A stretch of DNA of 64,000 nucleotides, taken from assembly GCF_047948215.1 (NCBI RefSeq), contig NC_134456.1, positions 55,011,959 to 55,075,958 on the forward strand, in the 5' to 3' direction. Made by a program: the position numbers and the translations under genes. Positions 1 through 11,410 of this stretch are shown here, in pieces (position 1 is the stretch's first letter; each line of letters opens with the position of its first letter). The stretch comes from Lycorma delicatula. Its lineage: Eukaryota; Arthropoda; Insecta; Hemiptera; Fulgoridae. Under the pieces are notes generated by a model. That model was not told the origin of the DNA, searched no databases, and saw nothing but the letters and a program-made list of their open reading frames with translations.

Positions 1-1228
1 TATTTTTGATAAACAAAACTATTTAAAAGAATGTGTCCAATCATAAAATATACATTTTTTAATATCAGGTCTAACATTATTTTTATGCTGTTTAAATTTT
101 TTTAGATATAAAAATAACATTACAACAAAAGTTTACATTTTTTAGCAAATATTAAACAAAAAAAAAAATTTCTCATAAACTATTTAAAGATACATTATAG
201 TGCTAGCAATTATACACTAGATATGTTATTACTGTAAAAGATTTGGCTCTTGTTCATTTTTTCAGAAAAGCCACTAATCAGCTATGTGATAAGAGTCTGT
301 AACTTAGAAACAATCTGAAACTCTGAAATACTCTAACATCTCAATAAAAACCTTAAAATTTTACATAATACTAAAGAAAACTATAATATATTTTGAACGT
401 AGGCTGTGGGGATGGATAAATACAGATAGATGCAGAAATATCATGCAAGGTAACGTAGATGGTGAACTACTTCACCAGGATGAGAAAACTTCTGGCTGGA
501 CAACATGTATAACCTATATTGTTATTACTTGCTTTACTTCAACTCACAATGTTTTTTCAATTTTCAATTTCTTTCATTTTGTCCTCAAATCTTGCATCCT
601 TAACAAGCTTCCTGACATTGCCGATTGATGAAATTTTGCAGTTACAAAGGTTGGGTGACAATACAATATTCCACCATTACTTTTGCAAACATCCCTTCTC
701 ATATGGGAGTGAATTAAGGGTGAAGGTGTAAAAAATTGCAAAATCTGCAATATGGGTTTTTAAATCCCATGGGTTTTTTATCTGCAGGGTTTTAAATCCA
801 AATTAACCTACTAATTAAACTCATGCAATGTATAATAATCATTTGATTAATGTATGATTTAAAAGTATAAAGCAAGTTTTAAAAAATTTTTGTAATATTA
901 TCAGTAGCAGACTTAACAATTGCTGCCACAAAAATTCAATTAGGCAAGATCGTTAACTGATATTTTGAAAGGGCAAAGCGTGTAAAAAAAGATAGGGTAA
1001 TAAATTGGGAAATAGAATCGTATAATGATGCAATGAGGATAGTTCTGGTAAAATTAGGATTAGAATGTGATGTTAGGTAGATATCTACTTAACATCACAT
1101 TAAAATATTCTGCTTGGTCTGCTTAGAAATTCAAATATAAATAAAATAAATTATAAAAACTAGTAATTTAAAAAATAAAATAAAGCTATAAATACAAACA
1201 GAACAGAAGTTAAATGAAAAGAACTTAC
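1..1228. other. AT-rich non-coding stretch
   Basis: No gene, RNA gene or named repeat was recognised. The two short open frames near 443-731 overlap each other, lack protein-like composition and have no splice or family support. Confidence 0.5.
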
Positions 1229-1304
1229 ATCATTTCTTCCTGAAGATCTATTTAATGAACTGTCTTTTTTAAAACCATAATTTGGGAATTCAGCTAGTGT
1301 AGAT
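1229..1304 (-). CDS. candidate internal exon, unidentified gene
   Basis: On the minus strand a 76-base open stretch lies between a T-rich acceptor ending in TTTTTTTTAG and a strong donor GTAAGT. It needs two bases from the previous exon and ends in phase 0. The 25 encoded residues are Ser/Asn/Lys-rich (starting STLAEF, ending SGRND), with no recognisable domain. It lies downstream, on the same strand, of the candidate exons at 3330-3422 and 4890-5156, but an exon converting phase 0 to phase 2 would be needed to join them and I did not find one. Short open stretches with chance splice sites are common in AT-rich DNA, so this is tentative. Confidence 0.3.
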
Positions 1305-2376
1305 CTAAAAAAAATTATAAATATAAATTACAAAATTGTTAGCTTACAATATAATACTTTACTTTATGTAATTAAGACTGGATCACCATTCCTCTACTAA
1401 AAAAAAGGTTCTCCCTTTTAAATTTTTTTCATCTCTTCATTTAACCACAGATTGATTAACTTATGAATTGCTACCAAATAAAAGTTTTAACTTTTTGAAT
1501 AGAATGAGATTAATTAGAGCTGAATCTGTAGCTGCTTAAAAATACACCTCATAACTGTAAAAGATAGACATACACTACTATTAAACAACACACCATGTTT
1601 TGTCAACCAGTACAATTTTTCTTAGAGCTGTTCTAGAAACATCTGGGAAAATAAATTAAAAACCTGAGACTGACACAACCATTTTCACTTCAATTTTTTT
1701 AGTTCATTATCAACATCTTTCTTTAACGACACCCTGAATACGTTTTTCAAACATCTTTGTTTTACAACTTAGAAGCACCTCGCACCACTTTCATTCACCA
1801 TACTAACACTTTACACACCAACCAACTACTGCCTGTGAATATCTTTATGATCACAAGGCGATAAAGAAACCTAGGCATTGTAAACTGCAGCAAACAATGT
1901 CAACAGAAATGTTAACGTTGAGCGGGGAGATGTGGTAATCTCAACAAGAAAAGTTACCGAATGATTATTACTTTCAAAACAGCTCTTATACAAATTTTCA
2001 TTAAAAAGTACCGAGCATTATTCGGTAGCTTTTTAATTTTTTTGGTTTACAGCATTGATTCTCAAACTCTTTCGCCCGCATTGAGAATCAAAAATTTTCT
2101 ACCACCCCCCAAAATTTTTAAACTCTTAAAAATTTAGACACACTCTTAAAAACAGCAATTGCAATTGTTTCTAAGCGTGGGCTATCCTATTTCTGAGTTG
2201 AGACTTACATTTTAAAATTAAAATGCATATTTAGTCATATTTGAAAATATTTTTATTAAAATTGCTTTCAAAGAAATTACAATTGTATCTATATAGTTAT
2301 CCAGCAACATCAGTGATAGCATATTCAATATAACAATAATTAAAATAAAGCTTTCAATTGAAAAATTACACTTACA
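1305..2376. other. non-coding stretch with a small hairpin
   Basis: No gene was recognised. A short imperfect inverted repeat lies at about 2004-2034 (AAAAAGTACCGA facing TCGGTAGCTTTTT, one inserted base). Confidence 0.4.
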
Positions 2377-2965
2377 TTAATGTGAAGGATGAATATGATG
2401 TGCTTTAATGAGTTTGTTATTATCAGGCTTGAATTTACTTAAAATCAGCCCTAAATTGACACATTTGGTAAAATGCAGCCTATTTCTCTTTTTGGGTTAG
2501 CAATGTTGCTACAGCACTAAATCCATGTTCAGACAAATACAATGATGGGAATGCTATCAGAAATCGTTGAACAATAGACCATAATCCAGTGTACAGTTCT
2601 GAGACTGGCTTTTGTAGCCAAAATTCTTGGTACCCATTCTTGAATTTTATTTCTTTGTTTGTTGTCAGTTCTATAAGTTGTTCTTCTAACTGGGATGATC
2701 CTGTTGTAATGACATTTGAAAAAGGATCCAACACACAGTCTGGTACGTCCATATTTAAAATGCCCTGGAATTGTTCTTTGAAATCACTGTGGAGGTTCTC
2801 AAGTATTGGCAGTAAATAAGCAAGTCGTCATTGTTGAAGGATACTGTTGATAAATTAGGGAAGTTTCTAAATTCATGTCTGTCAATATTTCTCTTGTGTA
2901 ATAGCAGTTTGGCAGAGACTGCAGTGTGTTTGGGATTATGTAAATTTTATTCAATAATCTACAAA
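2377..2965 (-). pseudogene. hAT-superfamily transposase remnant (ZBED5/SCAND3-like C-terminal part)
   Basis: The minus strand carries the C-terminal region of a hAT-type transposase of the ZBED5/SCAND3-like group. In order it reads RRNIDRHEFRNFPNL-like text near 2835-2895, then LENLHSDFKEQFQ, a DVPDCVLDPFSN block, an acidic linker, KFKNGYQEFWLQ, LYTGLWSIVQRFLIAFPS, and the dimerisation-motif core YLSEHGFSAV. The frame then shifts and finishes as KFKPDNNKLIKAHH and a short HPSH tail with its stop at 2377-2379. Known hATC domains end with this kind of block. At least two frame breaks and in-frame stops show it is dead, and the N-terminal BED finger and first catalytic residues were not seen. 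No terminal inverted repeats were located. Confidence 0.82.
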
Positions 2966-3329
2966 CTTTCAATCAATACAATTTTACTTTTCAGATATTG
3001 TAACTACAATTAACTTTACTAAACATCTCAAAATGTTCTTTCACTTAATTAGACTAGTAGTGATATAAGCTGGAACTTGCAAACACTAAAGATTTATATA
3101 TTTTTATTACAACTTGGTCTTCAAAGAAAGTTCATTTTTTAAATGTTCAACTAGTGTGAAAATGATAATAGAAGATAGCAACAGCTGCAGAATTTTTGTA
3201 AAGGTGGAAGTCAAGAATTTGATCTATAACAAATAAAATAAATTATGGTGAAGAATTTATATGAGTGAGAAAATGAATTTCTTGGAGACAAATCCTGGGG
3301 CCATGTGAGGCACTTTTAAGAAATCTTAC

Positions 3330-3422
3330 CATAAAGACCAGTACTACACTTGTATGCTCACATTCTTCTACAAAAGTTAATAATTTGTGTGCTATTCCAT
3401 TTTTTTCATTCAGAATCGATAA
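3330..3422 (-). CDS. candidate internal exon, unidentified gene
   Basis: A 31-codon open stretch on the minus strand starts after an acceptor ending ATTTTATTTAG and stops at a donor GTAAGAT, phase 0 on both sides. It follows the stronger exon at 4890-5156, which also ends in phase 0, so the two can be joined in frame. The encoded text is protein-like (LLTFVEECEHTSVVLVFM at the end) with alternating hydrophobics that could be beta strands, but I recognise no family. The call depends only on splice sites and frame. Confidence 0.35.
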
Positions 3423-4179
3423 CTAAATAAAATCTGTAGAATACGAGACTATTAGAAATGTTTGAAGAAAACTCTGACAATAATAAGATGTTAACAGCAG
3501 AAAGTTTTGGTATATGACTACATAAGTATAAAATAACATTTTAGTAAACAGAAAGGCTTTTATCTATGTCTGCATGCAACTTAGATGTCAGCAAGCGTTT
3601 ACACACACATTTTAGTTTTACTGGTATGCCAGCAAATGTCAACCTTTACATTCCAAAAAAAAAACTTAGATGCACAATAATTGGTCAGATTTGGGAAAAA
3701 TAGATTAGGTAGAAAATGACAGTTTTGCATTTGTTAACTTAGCATGGAATGTTTGTAAGAAATGGTTATTATAATACACTGCAATAAAGTGAAAGGTACG
3801 GTTAGTCTATTAGTAATAATGCTTATGTGTAAACTGTGCAATCCCATCTGCAGTTTTATTCAGAGCCTACAGATAAAACTATAGATTACAATAATGTTCA
3901 TTCTTTCAGTGTATTTTTAAAGTTTACCTTTTGGATCATTGTAGTGTTATTTAGAAATTTCAAATTTGTTATAAAATTGAACAAATCATTTTCAACTTCT
4001 TAGAGATTTATTCAAAAAATTACTTTGACTGGTTGCATTAGCACAAGTTTTGCATTAAGTCAAGCATTGGCAAAATTTCCTTTTTTTATTGATGAATTAA
4101 TTCATTACAGATGCTTACAAAGAAGCATGTGTATGGGAACATGAAAATCGATACTTTTATAGCATATTAAAAAATAAAA
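3423..4179. other. non-coding, likely intron
   Basis: Nothing was recognised here. If the exons at 3330-3422 and 4890-5156 belong together, this is their intron, with a SINE-like insert at its far end. Confidence 0.35.
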
Positions 4180-4262
4180 TGTCATGCCTAACTGGGATTC
4201 AAACTCGGGGCTTCCAGATTAAAGGCCAAGAATCTATTGGTCTGCCACAGAGTTTGGCCTTT
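4180..4262 (-). mobile_element. tRNA-derived SINE fragment, family 2
   Basis: Read on the minus strand this has the tRNA-like head of the element at 5269-5432: a GGCCTTTAATCTGGAAG block, then the B-box-like GAGTTTGAATCCC and CAGTTAGGCATGACATTTT. The other copy has GGCCTTTCATCCAGAG, GGGTTCGAGTC and CAGGGCATGGCATT at the same spacing. It is diverged, and its tail toward 4090 is not clearly alignable. Confidence 0.6.
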
Positions 4263-4889
4263 CTTTTCACGTAAGTTTATTTATATATTACCAACAAAAA
4301 ATTTCAACTGATGTAAACCAGTACAATATAGGAATGCAAAACTTCTTCACTTGTACTACACTACAGAGATATTAATTGAAATCCTGTTTGCAATGGTAAC
4401 AGAATAAATGAAACTACTGCACTGTTTTAGTTGTTATAAAATAAGTATTTAGATTACATCTGCCATTAGTCAAGCAAAAACATGTCAAATTTGAAAAATA
4501 CACTTTTATACAAGAATAATTAAGATATTTAGCAACTGATATATTAGGATATCAACAATGTCTTTAATCTGGAAGGTTCATGGAATTTTTTCCTTGCTCC
4601 AAAATTCCTTTTTGGTAATATGTGGATGTAGTTACTAAAGAAAATAAATATAATTAAAATGAATTAGTAATTTAATTATTATTAATTTTCTTAGGATAAT
4701 GACTCAAGTTATGTCTATTATAATAGTTATGAATACAAGAATTGCAATTCATGCTACCAAGTAACTCAAAATAATTTGAATCATATAAGTACCTGGGTAA
4801 AACATTAAACTTATTTTGAACCCTTAAATAAGACATGTTATTCTATATACATTCTGAAATAAGTACATCACTAATTATTTGTAACATAC

Positions 4890-5156
4890 CTTTTCTACAG
4901 TTTGTTCTTTAAACAACGCTTTATTTTTTTCATCGATACAATTAAAGATTGTAACATAACACGAATGCCAAACTGCAATAAATAACCTTAAATGATGTTT
5001 TATTTTTAAACATTTAATTCCATTAGGAATAAAACGACATCTAGAAACTATTCCAAACGAATCGCGAGTATCATCCATGGTCAAAAATTTAAACCAAACA
5101 TAATAAAAATTTAACTTAGGTTCAGATAATACAATGTTGGCTTCAAAACTAATCAC
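4890..5156 (-). CDS. probable internal exon, unidentified gene
   Basis: This 267-base stretch (89 codons, phase 0 at both ends) is open on the minus strand. A T-rich acceptor ending GAAGTTTAG precedes it and a consensus donor GTATGT follows codon GAA-AAG. The text looks like real protein: aromatic and hydrophobic residues are well spread, with segments such as NFYYVWFKFL, DSFGIVSRCRFIPNG and LFIAVWHSCYVTIFNC, whose short hydrophobic runs separated by polar turns would suit a beta-propeller or other beta-rich fold. That fold is only a guess. The in-frame ATG within the exon is an alternative start if the acceptor is false. I cannot name the family. A downstream partner may be 3330-3422. Confidence 0.55.
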
Positions 5157-5268
5157 CTAAACTTCAACTTTAATTTCCAATAGAATAACAAGAGTGAAAC
5201 CCAACAGTTGATTTATTGGTTATGTTTTTGATTTATTCATTACGCTTTTGGCGCCTAAACTGATTCGT

Positions 5269-5432
5269 AGCCGGCCTCCTTGATACGAGTGGTATTGTCT
5301 CGGCCTTTCATCCAGAGATCCTGGGTTCGAGTCGCAGTCAGGGCATGGCATTCTCATACACGTTACAAATCGTTCATCTAATCCTCTCCTCTGAAGCAAT
5401 ACATAACGGTGGTCCCGGAGGTTAAAAAATAA
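5269..5432 (+). mobile_element. tRNA-derived SINE, family 2
   Basis: The element starts AGCCGGCCTCCTTGATACGA, has an A-box-like TGGTATTGTCTCGG and a clear B box GGGTTCGAGTC about 40 bases later, and ends with GGTGGTCCCGGAGGTTAAAAAAT, an A-rich tail. These internal RNA polymerase III promoter boxes and the tail are what define a tRNA-derived SINE. No convincing target-site duplication was seen. Confidence 0.75.
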
Positions 5433-5774
5433 CAAACAAAACTGTTTCGTAGAAAAGGTTATCCGAAAACAATGCTACCTAGTGTTACTTTGAGCAAGTA
5501 CATTTACTAAAAACAAAGCAGATTTTTTTTGTTGTAAACCAGGGCATTTCACTTTATCTAATTTTTTTTCTCAATAACAATTACAATTGGCTCTCTTGCG
5601 GAGCCATAAAGTAAGTTTCCTGACAAAAACATGTGATACGGGAGTCCTTAAGGAACCTCCAAAATAATTAACACACAATAAACAGTTGCAAGTGTCCAAT
5701 ATGAAATTTCAAGCTCAGTCATAAATCATAAAAATTAATTTCAGCACCATATAGTCCACAAGAACAAACATTAA

Positions 5775-7654
5775 TTTTTTTTTTTGTCTTCAGTCATTTG
5801 ATTGGTTTGATGGAGCTCTCCAAGATTCCCTATCTAGTGCTAATCGTTTCATTTCAGTATACCCTCTACATCCTACATCCCTAACAATTTGTTTTACATA
5901 TTCCAAACGTGGCCTGCAATTTTTTCCTTCTACCTGTCCTTCCAATATTAAAGCGACTATTCCGGGATGCCTTAGTATGTGGCCTATAAGTCTGTCTCTT
6001 CTTTTAACTATATTTTTCCTAATGCTTCTTTCTTCATCTATTTGCCGCAATACCTCTTCATTTGTCACTTTATCCACCCATCTGATTTATAACATTCTCC
6101 TATAGCACCACATTTCAAAAGCATCTAATCTTTTCTTCTCAGATACTCCGATCGGCCAAGTTTCACTTCCATATAAAGCGACGCTCCAAACATACACTTT
6201 CAAAAATCTTTTCCTGACATTTAAATTAATTTTTGATGTAAACAAATTATATTTCTTAGTGAAGGCTCGTTTAGCTTGTGCTATTCGGCATTTTATATCG
6301 CTCCTGCTTCGTCCATCTTTAGTAATTTTACTTCCCAAATAACAAAATTCTTCTACCTCCATAATCTTTTCTCCTCCTATTTTCACATTCAGCGGTCCAT
6401 CTTTGTTATTTCTACTACATTTCATTACTTTTGTTTTGTTCTTGTTTATTTTCATGCGATAGTTCTTGCATAGGACTTCATCTATGCCGTTCATTGTTTC
6501 TTCTAAATCCTTTTTACTCTCGGCTAGAATTACTATATCATCAGCAAATCGTAGCATCTTTATCTTTTCACCTTGTACTGTTACTCCGAATCTAAATTGT
6601 TCTTTAACATCATTAACTGCTAGTTCCATGTAAAGATTAAAAAGTAACGGAGATAGGGAACATCCTTGTCGGACTCCCTTTCTTATTAGGGCTTCTTTCT
6701 TATGTTCTTCAATTGTTACTGTTGCCATTTCGTTCCTGTACATGTTAGCAATTGTTCTTCTATCTCTGTATTTGAACCCTAATTTTTTTAAAATGCTGAA
6801 CATTTTATTCCAGTCTACGTTATCGAATGCCTTTTCTAGGTCTATAAACGCCAAGTATGTTGGTTTGTTTTTCTTTAATCTTCCTTCTACTATTAATCTG
6901 AGGCCTAAAATTGCTTCCTTTGTCCCTATACTTTTCCTGAAACCAAATTGGTCTTCTCCTAAAACTTCCTCCACTCTCCTCTCAATTCTTCTGTATAGAA
7001 TTCTAGTTAAGATTTTTGATGCATGACTAGTTAAACTAATTGTTCTGTATTCTTCACATTTATCTGCCCCTGCTTTCTTTGGTATCATGACTATAACCCT
7101 TTTTTTGAAGTCAGACGGAAATTCCCCTTTTTCATAAATATTACACACCAGTTCGTATAATCTATCAATCGCTTCCTCACCTGCACTGCGCAGTAATTGT
7201 ACAGGTATTCTGTCTATTCCAGGAGCCTTTCTGCCATTTAAATCTTTTAATGCTCTCTTAAATTCAGATCTCAGTATTGTTTCTCCCATTTCATCCTCCT
7301 CTTCTTCCTCTATAACACTATTTTCTAATTCATTTCCTCCGTATAACTCTTCAATATATTCTACCCATCTATCGACTTTACCTTTCGTATTATATATTAG
7401 TGTACCATCTTTGTTTAACACATTATTAGATTTTAATTTATGTACCCCAAAATTTTCCTTAACTTTCCTGTATGCTCCGTCTATTTTACCAATGTTCATT
7501 TCTCTTTCCACTTCTGAACACTTTTCTTTAATCCACTCTTCTTTTGCCAGTTTGCACTTCCTGTTTATAGCATTTCTTAATTGCCGATAGTTCCTTATAC
7601 TTTCTTCATCACTAGCATTCTTATATTTTCTTCGTTCATCCATCAGCTGCAATA
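5775..7654 (-). mobile_element. 5'-truncated LINE (family L1w copy A)
   Basis: This minus-strand non-LTR retrotransposon ends in a poly(A) tail (poly-T at 5775-5785 on +) right after the family's conserved 3' end (GACTGAAGAC on the coding strand). The same 3' end is present in copies at 17304, 52118 and 62587. The reverse-transcriptase domain is nearly complete, but the endonuclease is absent: element sequence stops near 7645, so the copy is 5'-truncated in the usual way for LINEs. By its tail motif and C-terminal FEMWCYRRML/RHPGI region it resembles RTE-like or related endonuclease-reverse transcriptase LINEs; the exact clade is not certain. 'L1w' is a label used only here. Confidence 0.9.
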
Positions 7655-7700
7655 TATCGTCTATGATTATAGCTAAATATATAGCTAATATACCGTCCAT
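5787..7700 (-). pseudogene. LINE reverse transcriptase, one stop and N-terminal truncation
   Basis: A 537-codon frame (7700 to 6087) encodes most of the reverse transcriptase of copy A. Visible motifs: GRKAPGIDRIP (about 157-166), QFGFRK (251-256), motif A FIDLEKAFD (285-293), motif B RQGCSLSP (344-351), and catalytic FADD (385-388), then the C-terminal region with LYGSETW. A TAA replaces the Lys codon after RRML; the same frame then continues to 5787 with the C-terminal RLIGHILRHPG and DRESW segments. Compared with copies B and C it also lacks Val-Gly in the NCVGRPRL segment. The apparent start ATG and about 19 N-terminal residues are not LINE sequence but flanking DNA; the ATG itself lies just inside the arm of the large inverted repeat. 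The remaining catalytic text is intact, so this copy is young or recently decayed. Confidence 0.9.
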
Positions 7701-8226
7701 GATTATATAAATATGTATAGACCACTGCTTTCAAGTAAAAAAATTCTTTATTGGAACCTATTTAATGAAGAAACCTTTTTTTTATCCAAAATTTCTGTTG
7801 TATGTTGTAAATAAATTAATATTATTTTTTTTTTTTAAACAAGTATTTTATACTCCTAAAATAAAATAAGACAGTTTTAGATGAAATTAGGAATTATTTT
7901 ATTATTTTTATTTTTTTAATGAGATCTGCAATTAAAGTAATTTGTTTTTATTGTAGTCCATGTGTGTTTCATTTAGGTACTACATTGTCATGTATTAATC
8001 ATGTACTTATAAGTTTATTTTTTATAATTTTAAGTGTCATATAAATCTACTTGAATAAATATTTTTATATCTGTTATTCTTTTCACTTTAAGGCATCTTA
8101 ACATATCTATTCCAGTCTACAATAAGTTGATTCATATTCATTACATTTTACAAAAAGTATATTTAAATTTGATTGTTTCTGATGAAAGTGAGTATAGAAT
8201 TGTTTTTTTACAATTTTTTACAGGTA

Positions 8227-8257
<31 letters not shown>

Positions 8258-10479
8258 TTTTATTGATAAGCTAATTGATTTTGAGAGTTTATTTATCAGC
8301 TTCTTTGAATCTGTTGTTTTGTCTGATTTTAAATTACTAGTAAAAACTTAAACTTATAATAGGGACAGTTTGCTTTTCACTTTTTTAAATCACTATCCAA
8401 AGATGATGATAGCTTCATTGTGGGTCTTGACATCTTCCTCTCATCTTCTTCATACATGGATTTTTTATACATATGGAGAAATCTTATCTTTCTTTTCCTC
8501 TTCCCCCTCTCTCATCCACTTTTCCTAAGTCTCACCTTTTACCCTGTAAAACATCCTACTAGTAAACCATCTCTGCTAACTGTGTAAGTGTGAGTTTTTA
8601 AGTCCAGTTGTAACTCCTCTTTTTGGAAATTCTAATTGTTTTCTATCTGCTATTCAGTTATTACTTGAGTACATGAACATTATAGTGTATGGATTGTTGG
8701 AAGTTTTCAGTGTCCAATTATTACTTTCCCATTTTCATTTTTGAGTCATTTTGGATGTACAGCAAAATTCCAAAGGTTTTACTAAATATCCAAATGTTGT
8801 ATTGATATTGAGTTATACTATCAGAAATAATCGAAAAGGAGTTATTTTTAAAGAGGAAGTCATTAAAAGCTAGCCATATCAATTTAAACATTTCTAGCTG
8901 TATTTGTCCCCTCATAGATTAAAGGGATACTTCCCATCCCCTTAAGCCATTTTCATAAATATTTAATAGCATCAATATCCCATACAAACTAGTCATACCA
9001 AATTTTGGATGATTTACTCATCCATTTCAAATATGTTAAAAAAGTAAATACCAAATCACATATTCCACACGTACAGAATTGCACCATAGTTAGTTTTTAT
9101 AGCTCATAGGACCTCAAGATTTAAAAAAAAAGTAAATACGCAGAATTTTTTTTCCTTACAGTATATAGTTTCTTCTTATTGAATTCTACATTACAACAGC
9201 CAGAATGTAACAATGTTTTGCCTAAATTACTGGGACAGAGCTTCAGAAGGGTATTTTGAAATGCTATTCAGCATTTTATGAGCCTTAATCTGTTTGTTTA
9301 TTTATTTATTTTTTGTAAAGTACCTTATAGAATGACTACTCAAAAATGTTTTCATTAAGAGATGGTGATAAGTTCATCTTTAAATTTTGTTGATAGTTCA
9401 GTTTATGAGTATTGGTGAGTTTTTATAAATCCACCGGGTTGGTCTAGTGCTGAACGTGTCTTCCCAATTCAGCTGATTTGGAAGTCGAGAGTTCCAGCGT
9501 TCAAGTCCTAGTAAAGTCAGTTATTAGGATTTGAATACTAAATCATGGATACTAATGTTCTTTGGTGGTTGGGTTTCAATTAACCACACATATCTCAGGA
9601 ATGGTCAAACTGAGACTGTACAAGACTACACTTCATTTATAATCATACATATCATCCTCTGAAGTGTTATATGATAGGTAATTACCGAAGGCTAAACAGG
9701 AAAAAAGAAAGAAGAAGGTTGAGTTTTTATAGAAATTTAGTAGCATCAATAACTTATAAATACAAATGACTGTACAGGATCTCATGGTTATATAATCACA
9801 GTTTCAAAGGTATCAAGCAGAGTTGATATATATATATATATATATATACTGGGTGTTTTCATGTAAAATCATGATTTCCTTTATGTGTTTGTTATGGAAC
9901 ATGTCTCTGTCCTGTTGAAAATATCCATGACGTAGTTCAATTCCACATCGTTTCAATGATTTGCATAAAATTCAACAATATTCAGTGGTGTTCATAGTTC
10001 TTAAAAAAAAGAATTAGACCTATTATTCTCCCTGCTGATACTGTACACCAAACTCTGACTTTCAATGGGTACATAGCCCATGTAATTTTTAGTTTAAAAT
10101 ATTTTTCATTTCAGTAATACAGAATAACTTAGATGGGACCACCAGAAAACCTGCTACATAAGTGTTTTTCTTTTTTAAATCATTGAAATTGTTTTGTGTG
10201 AAAGAGAAACTTATACATGGATTCACTAAGAACTTCCTCTTTTTGTTTAAGTCAATTAAAAAAAAAAATCTATTTTTTTTTTTTTATTCTTTCATAACTT
10301 TTTTTAATTGGAACCAAATTAAAATATTCATTTTTATTTTTCAGCAATTTTTTTTTATATGAAATAATCAAAATCTCATTTGACAGTTCATTTGAAAATT
10401 GATAATCAATCAGATAGTGCATGCTATGTTTACATTATTTCAAAAAAATGTATAAGCATTAATTACTACTTCTTAAATT
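7692..10479. repeat. left arm of 8.6-kb inverted repeat
   Basis: This arm starts ACCGTCCATG and reads, as reverse complement, through the right arm at 13219-16325. Corresponding segments include the TA-rich microsatellite near 8225, a SINE with its target duplications (9416-9731) and the end at CTACTTCTTAAATT. Large blocks are identical, including two mirrored open frames of 74 and 64 codons; scattered differences exist (for example CGCAG versus CGCGG near 9140, and CAGAAT versus CAAAAT near 10123). The mirrored frames show no protein-like features and are not called genes. Confidence 0.95.
9428..9719 (+). mobile_element. tRNA-derived SINE, family 1, left-arm copy
   Basis: The element starts near CCACCGGGTTGGTCTAGTG (A box GGTTGGTCTAG), has a B box in GCGTTCAAGTCC, a shared middle (TTGGTGGTTGGGTTTCAATT), and ends with an A-rich CAGGAAAAAAGAAAGAAG tail. 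A 12-base target duplication TGAGTTTTTATA flanks it (9416-9427 and 9720-9731). It was present before the inverted duplication, because both arms carry it with the same flanks. Confidence 0.92.
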
Positions 10480-10610
10480 CCAAAGTGAAGACTTTATACA
10501 GAGAATTTAGAGTACTTCAAAAGAAATCAGAAAAATTGCAACAGCCGTAGAAATAAACCTAACTCATAAGGAGAGCTAAATAATATTTCTTTAGATAAAT
10601 GGTTCCATAA
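10477..10610 (+). repeat. 132-bp direct repeat, copy 1
   Basis: Begins AATTCCAAAGTGAAGACTTT and runs to AAATGGTTCCATAAA. It matches 11279-11410 with only a few substitutions (AAAAATTGC versus AAAAAATGC, CATAAGG versus CATCAGG, GGTTCC versus GGTTAC). Its start coincides with the inner end of the left palindrome arm. Confidence 0.9.
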
Positions 10611-11200
10611 ATGAAATTTTATTTCATTAATAACTTCTGAAATTTTTTTAAATTATTATTGAACTATTATTTATCATAAACATTATTTTACAATTAGAGA
10701 TTAATAATTATTAATAAATTAATTTATTTAAATTAAAAAAAAAAAATGGTAAAAAAATAAACGGAGATGAAATCTGATTCAAACTGATGTGTCTTACCCT
10801 TGTAAGATCCAAATATTTCATTAGTTAAAAGTTTATTTGGCTATAACTGTGGAGCCAACAAAAATAAGTACTACTTAGGATATATTATTGAAAAGCTCTC
10901 AATAAGGATTTATTACTGCAGTTAAGAAAAAGTCCAAAATCCAAATTTTTGGGATTTTGGGCTTTTTTGGACACTTTTGGTTCAGTTGACTGCAATCAAA
11001 AGGGGAGGTATACAATTAAATGTTACAACAGTCTAAATAAAAAATTTCAACATTCTTCAGCTAATTGTTTTTTAGTTAGGGTTGATACGTACGTACATAC
11101 GTCATGGTGAAACTAGTCAAAATGGATATTTTCGTTGAAATCTGAAAACCAAATTTTTTTGCGATCACAGTACTTTCTTTACTTCATACAAGGAAGTAAT
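10611..11200 (-). repeat. 0.6-kb unclassified interspersed repeat, copy 1
   Basis: Read on the minus strand it starts ATTACTTCCTTGTATGAAGT, passes through a GTGATCGCAAAA block, CAAAAGTGTCCAAAAAAGCC and AATATTTGGATCTTACAAGG, and ends AAGTTATTAATGAAATAAAA. All blocks recur in the same order at 20725-21336. There is no coding frame. It could be a non-autonomous DNA transposon or a composite; only the short palindrome at the head, around CTTCCTTGTATGAAG, suggests a terminal structure. Confidence 0.8.
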
Positions 11201-11278
11201 TAATGAATAAACAAATAGAGGAAGAAAAGTTAGATAGATAAGCAACTCAATTTAGCTCTCTAAATTTGTAAATTTATA

Positions 11279-11410
11279 AATTCCAAAGTGAAGACTTTAT
11301 ACAGAGAATTTAGAGTACTTCAAAAGAAATCAGAAAAAATGCAACAGCCGTAGAAATAAACCTAACTCATCAGGAGAGCTAAATAATATTTCTTTAAATA
11401 AATGGTTACA
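11279..11410 (+). repeat. 132-bp direct repeat, copy 2
   Basis: Second copy of the direct repeat at 10477-10610, in the same orientation and 0.8 kb away. Together they bracket the 0.6-kb interspersed element. Confidence 0.9.

Noticed and set aside
4556..4640. Possible terminal exon on the minus strand after TTTCTTTAG, ending in TAA
   Set aside because: Its open frames do not join the preceding phase-0 exon at 4890-5156 and the encoded text shows no family.
8127..8351. 74-codon open frame duplicated at 15666-15890
   Set aside because: It is identical only because both lie in the inverted-repeat arms; the text runs through a TA microsatellite and lacks protein character.
8721..8915. 64-codon open frame duplicated at 15102-15296
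   Set aside because: Mirrored by the palindrome; no start context, family or splice support.
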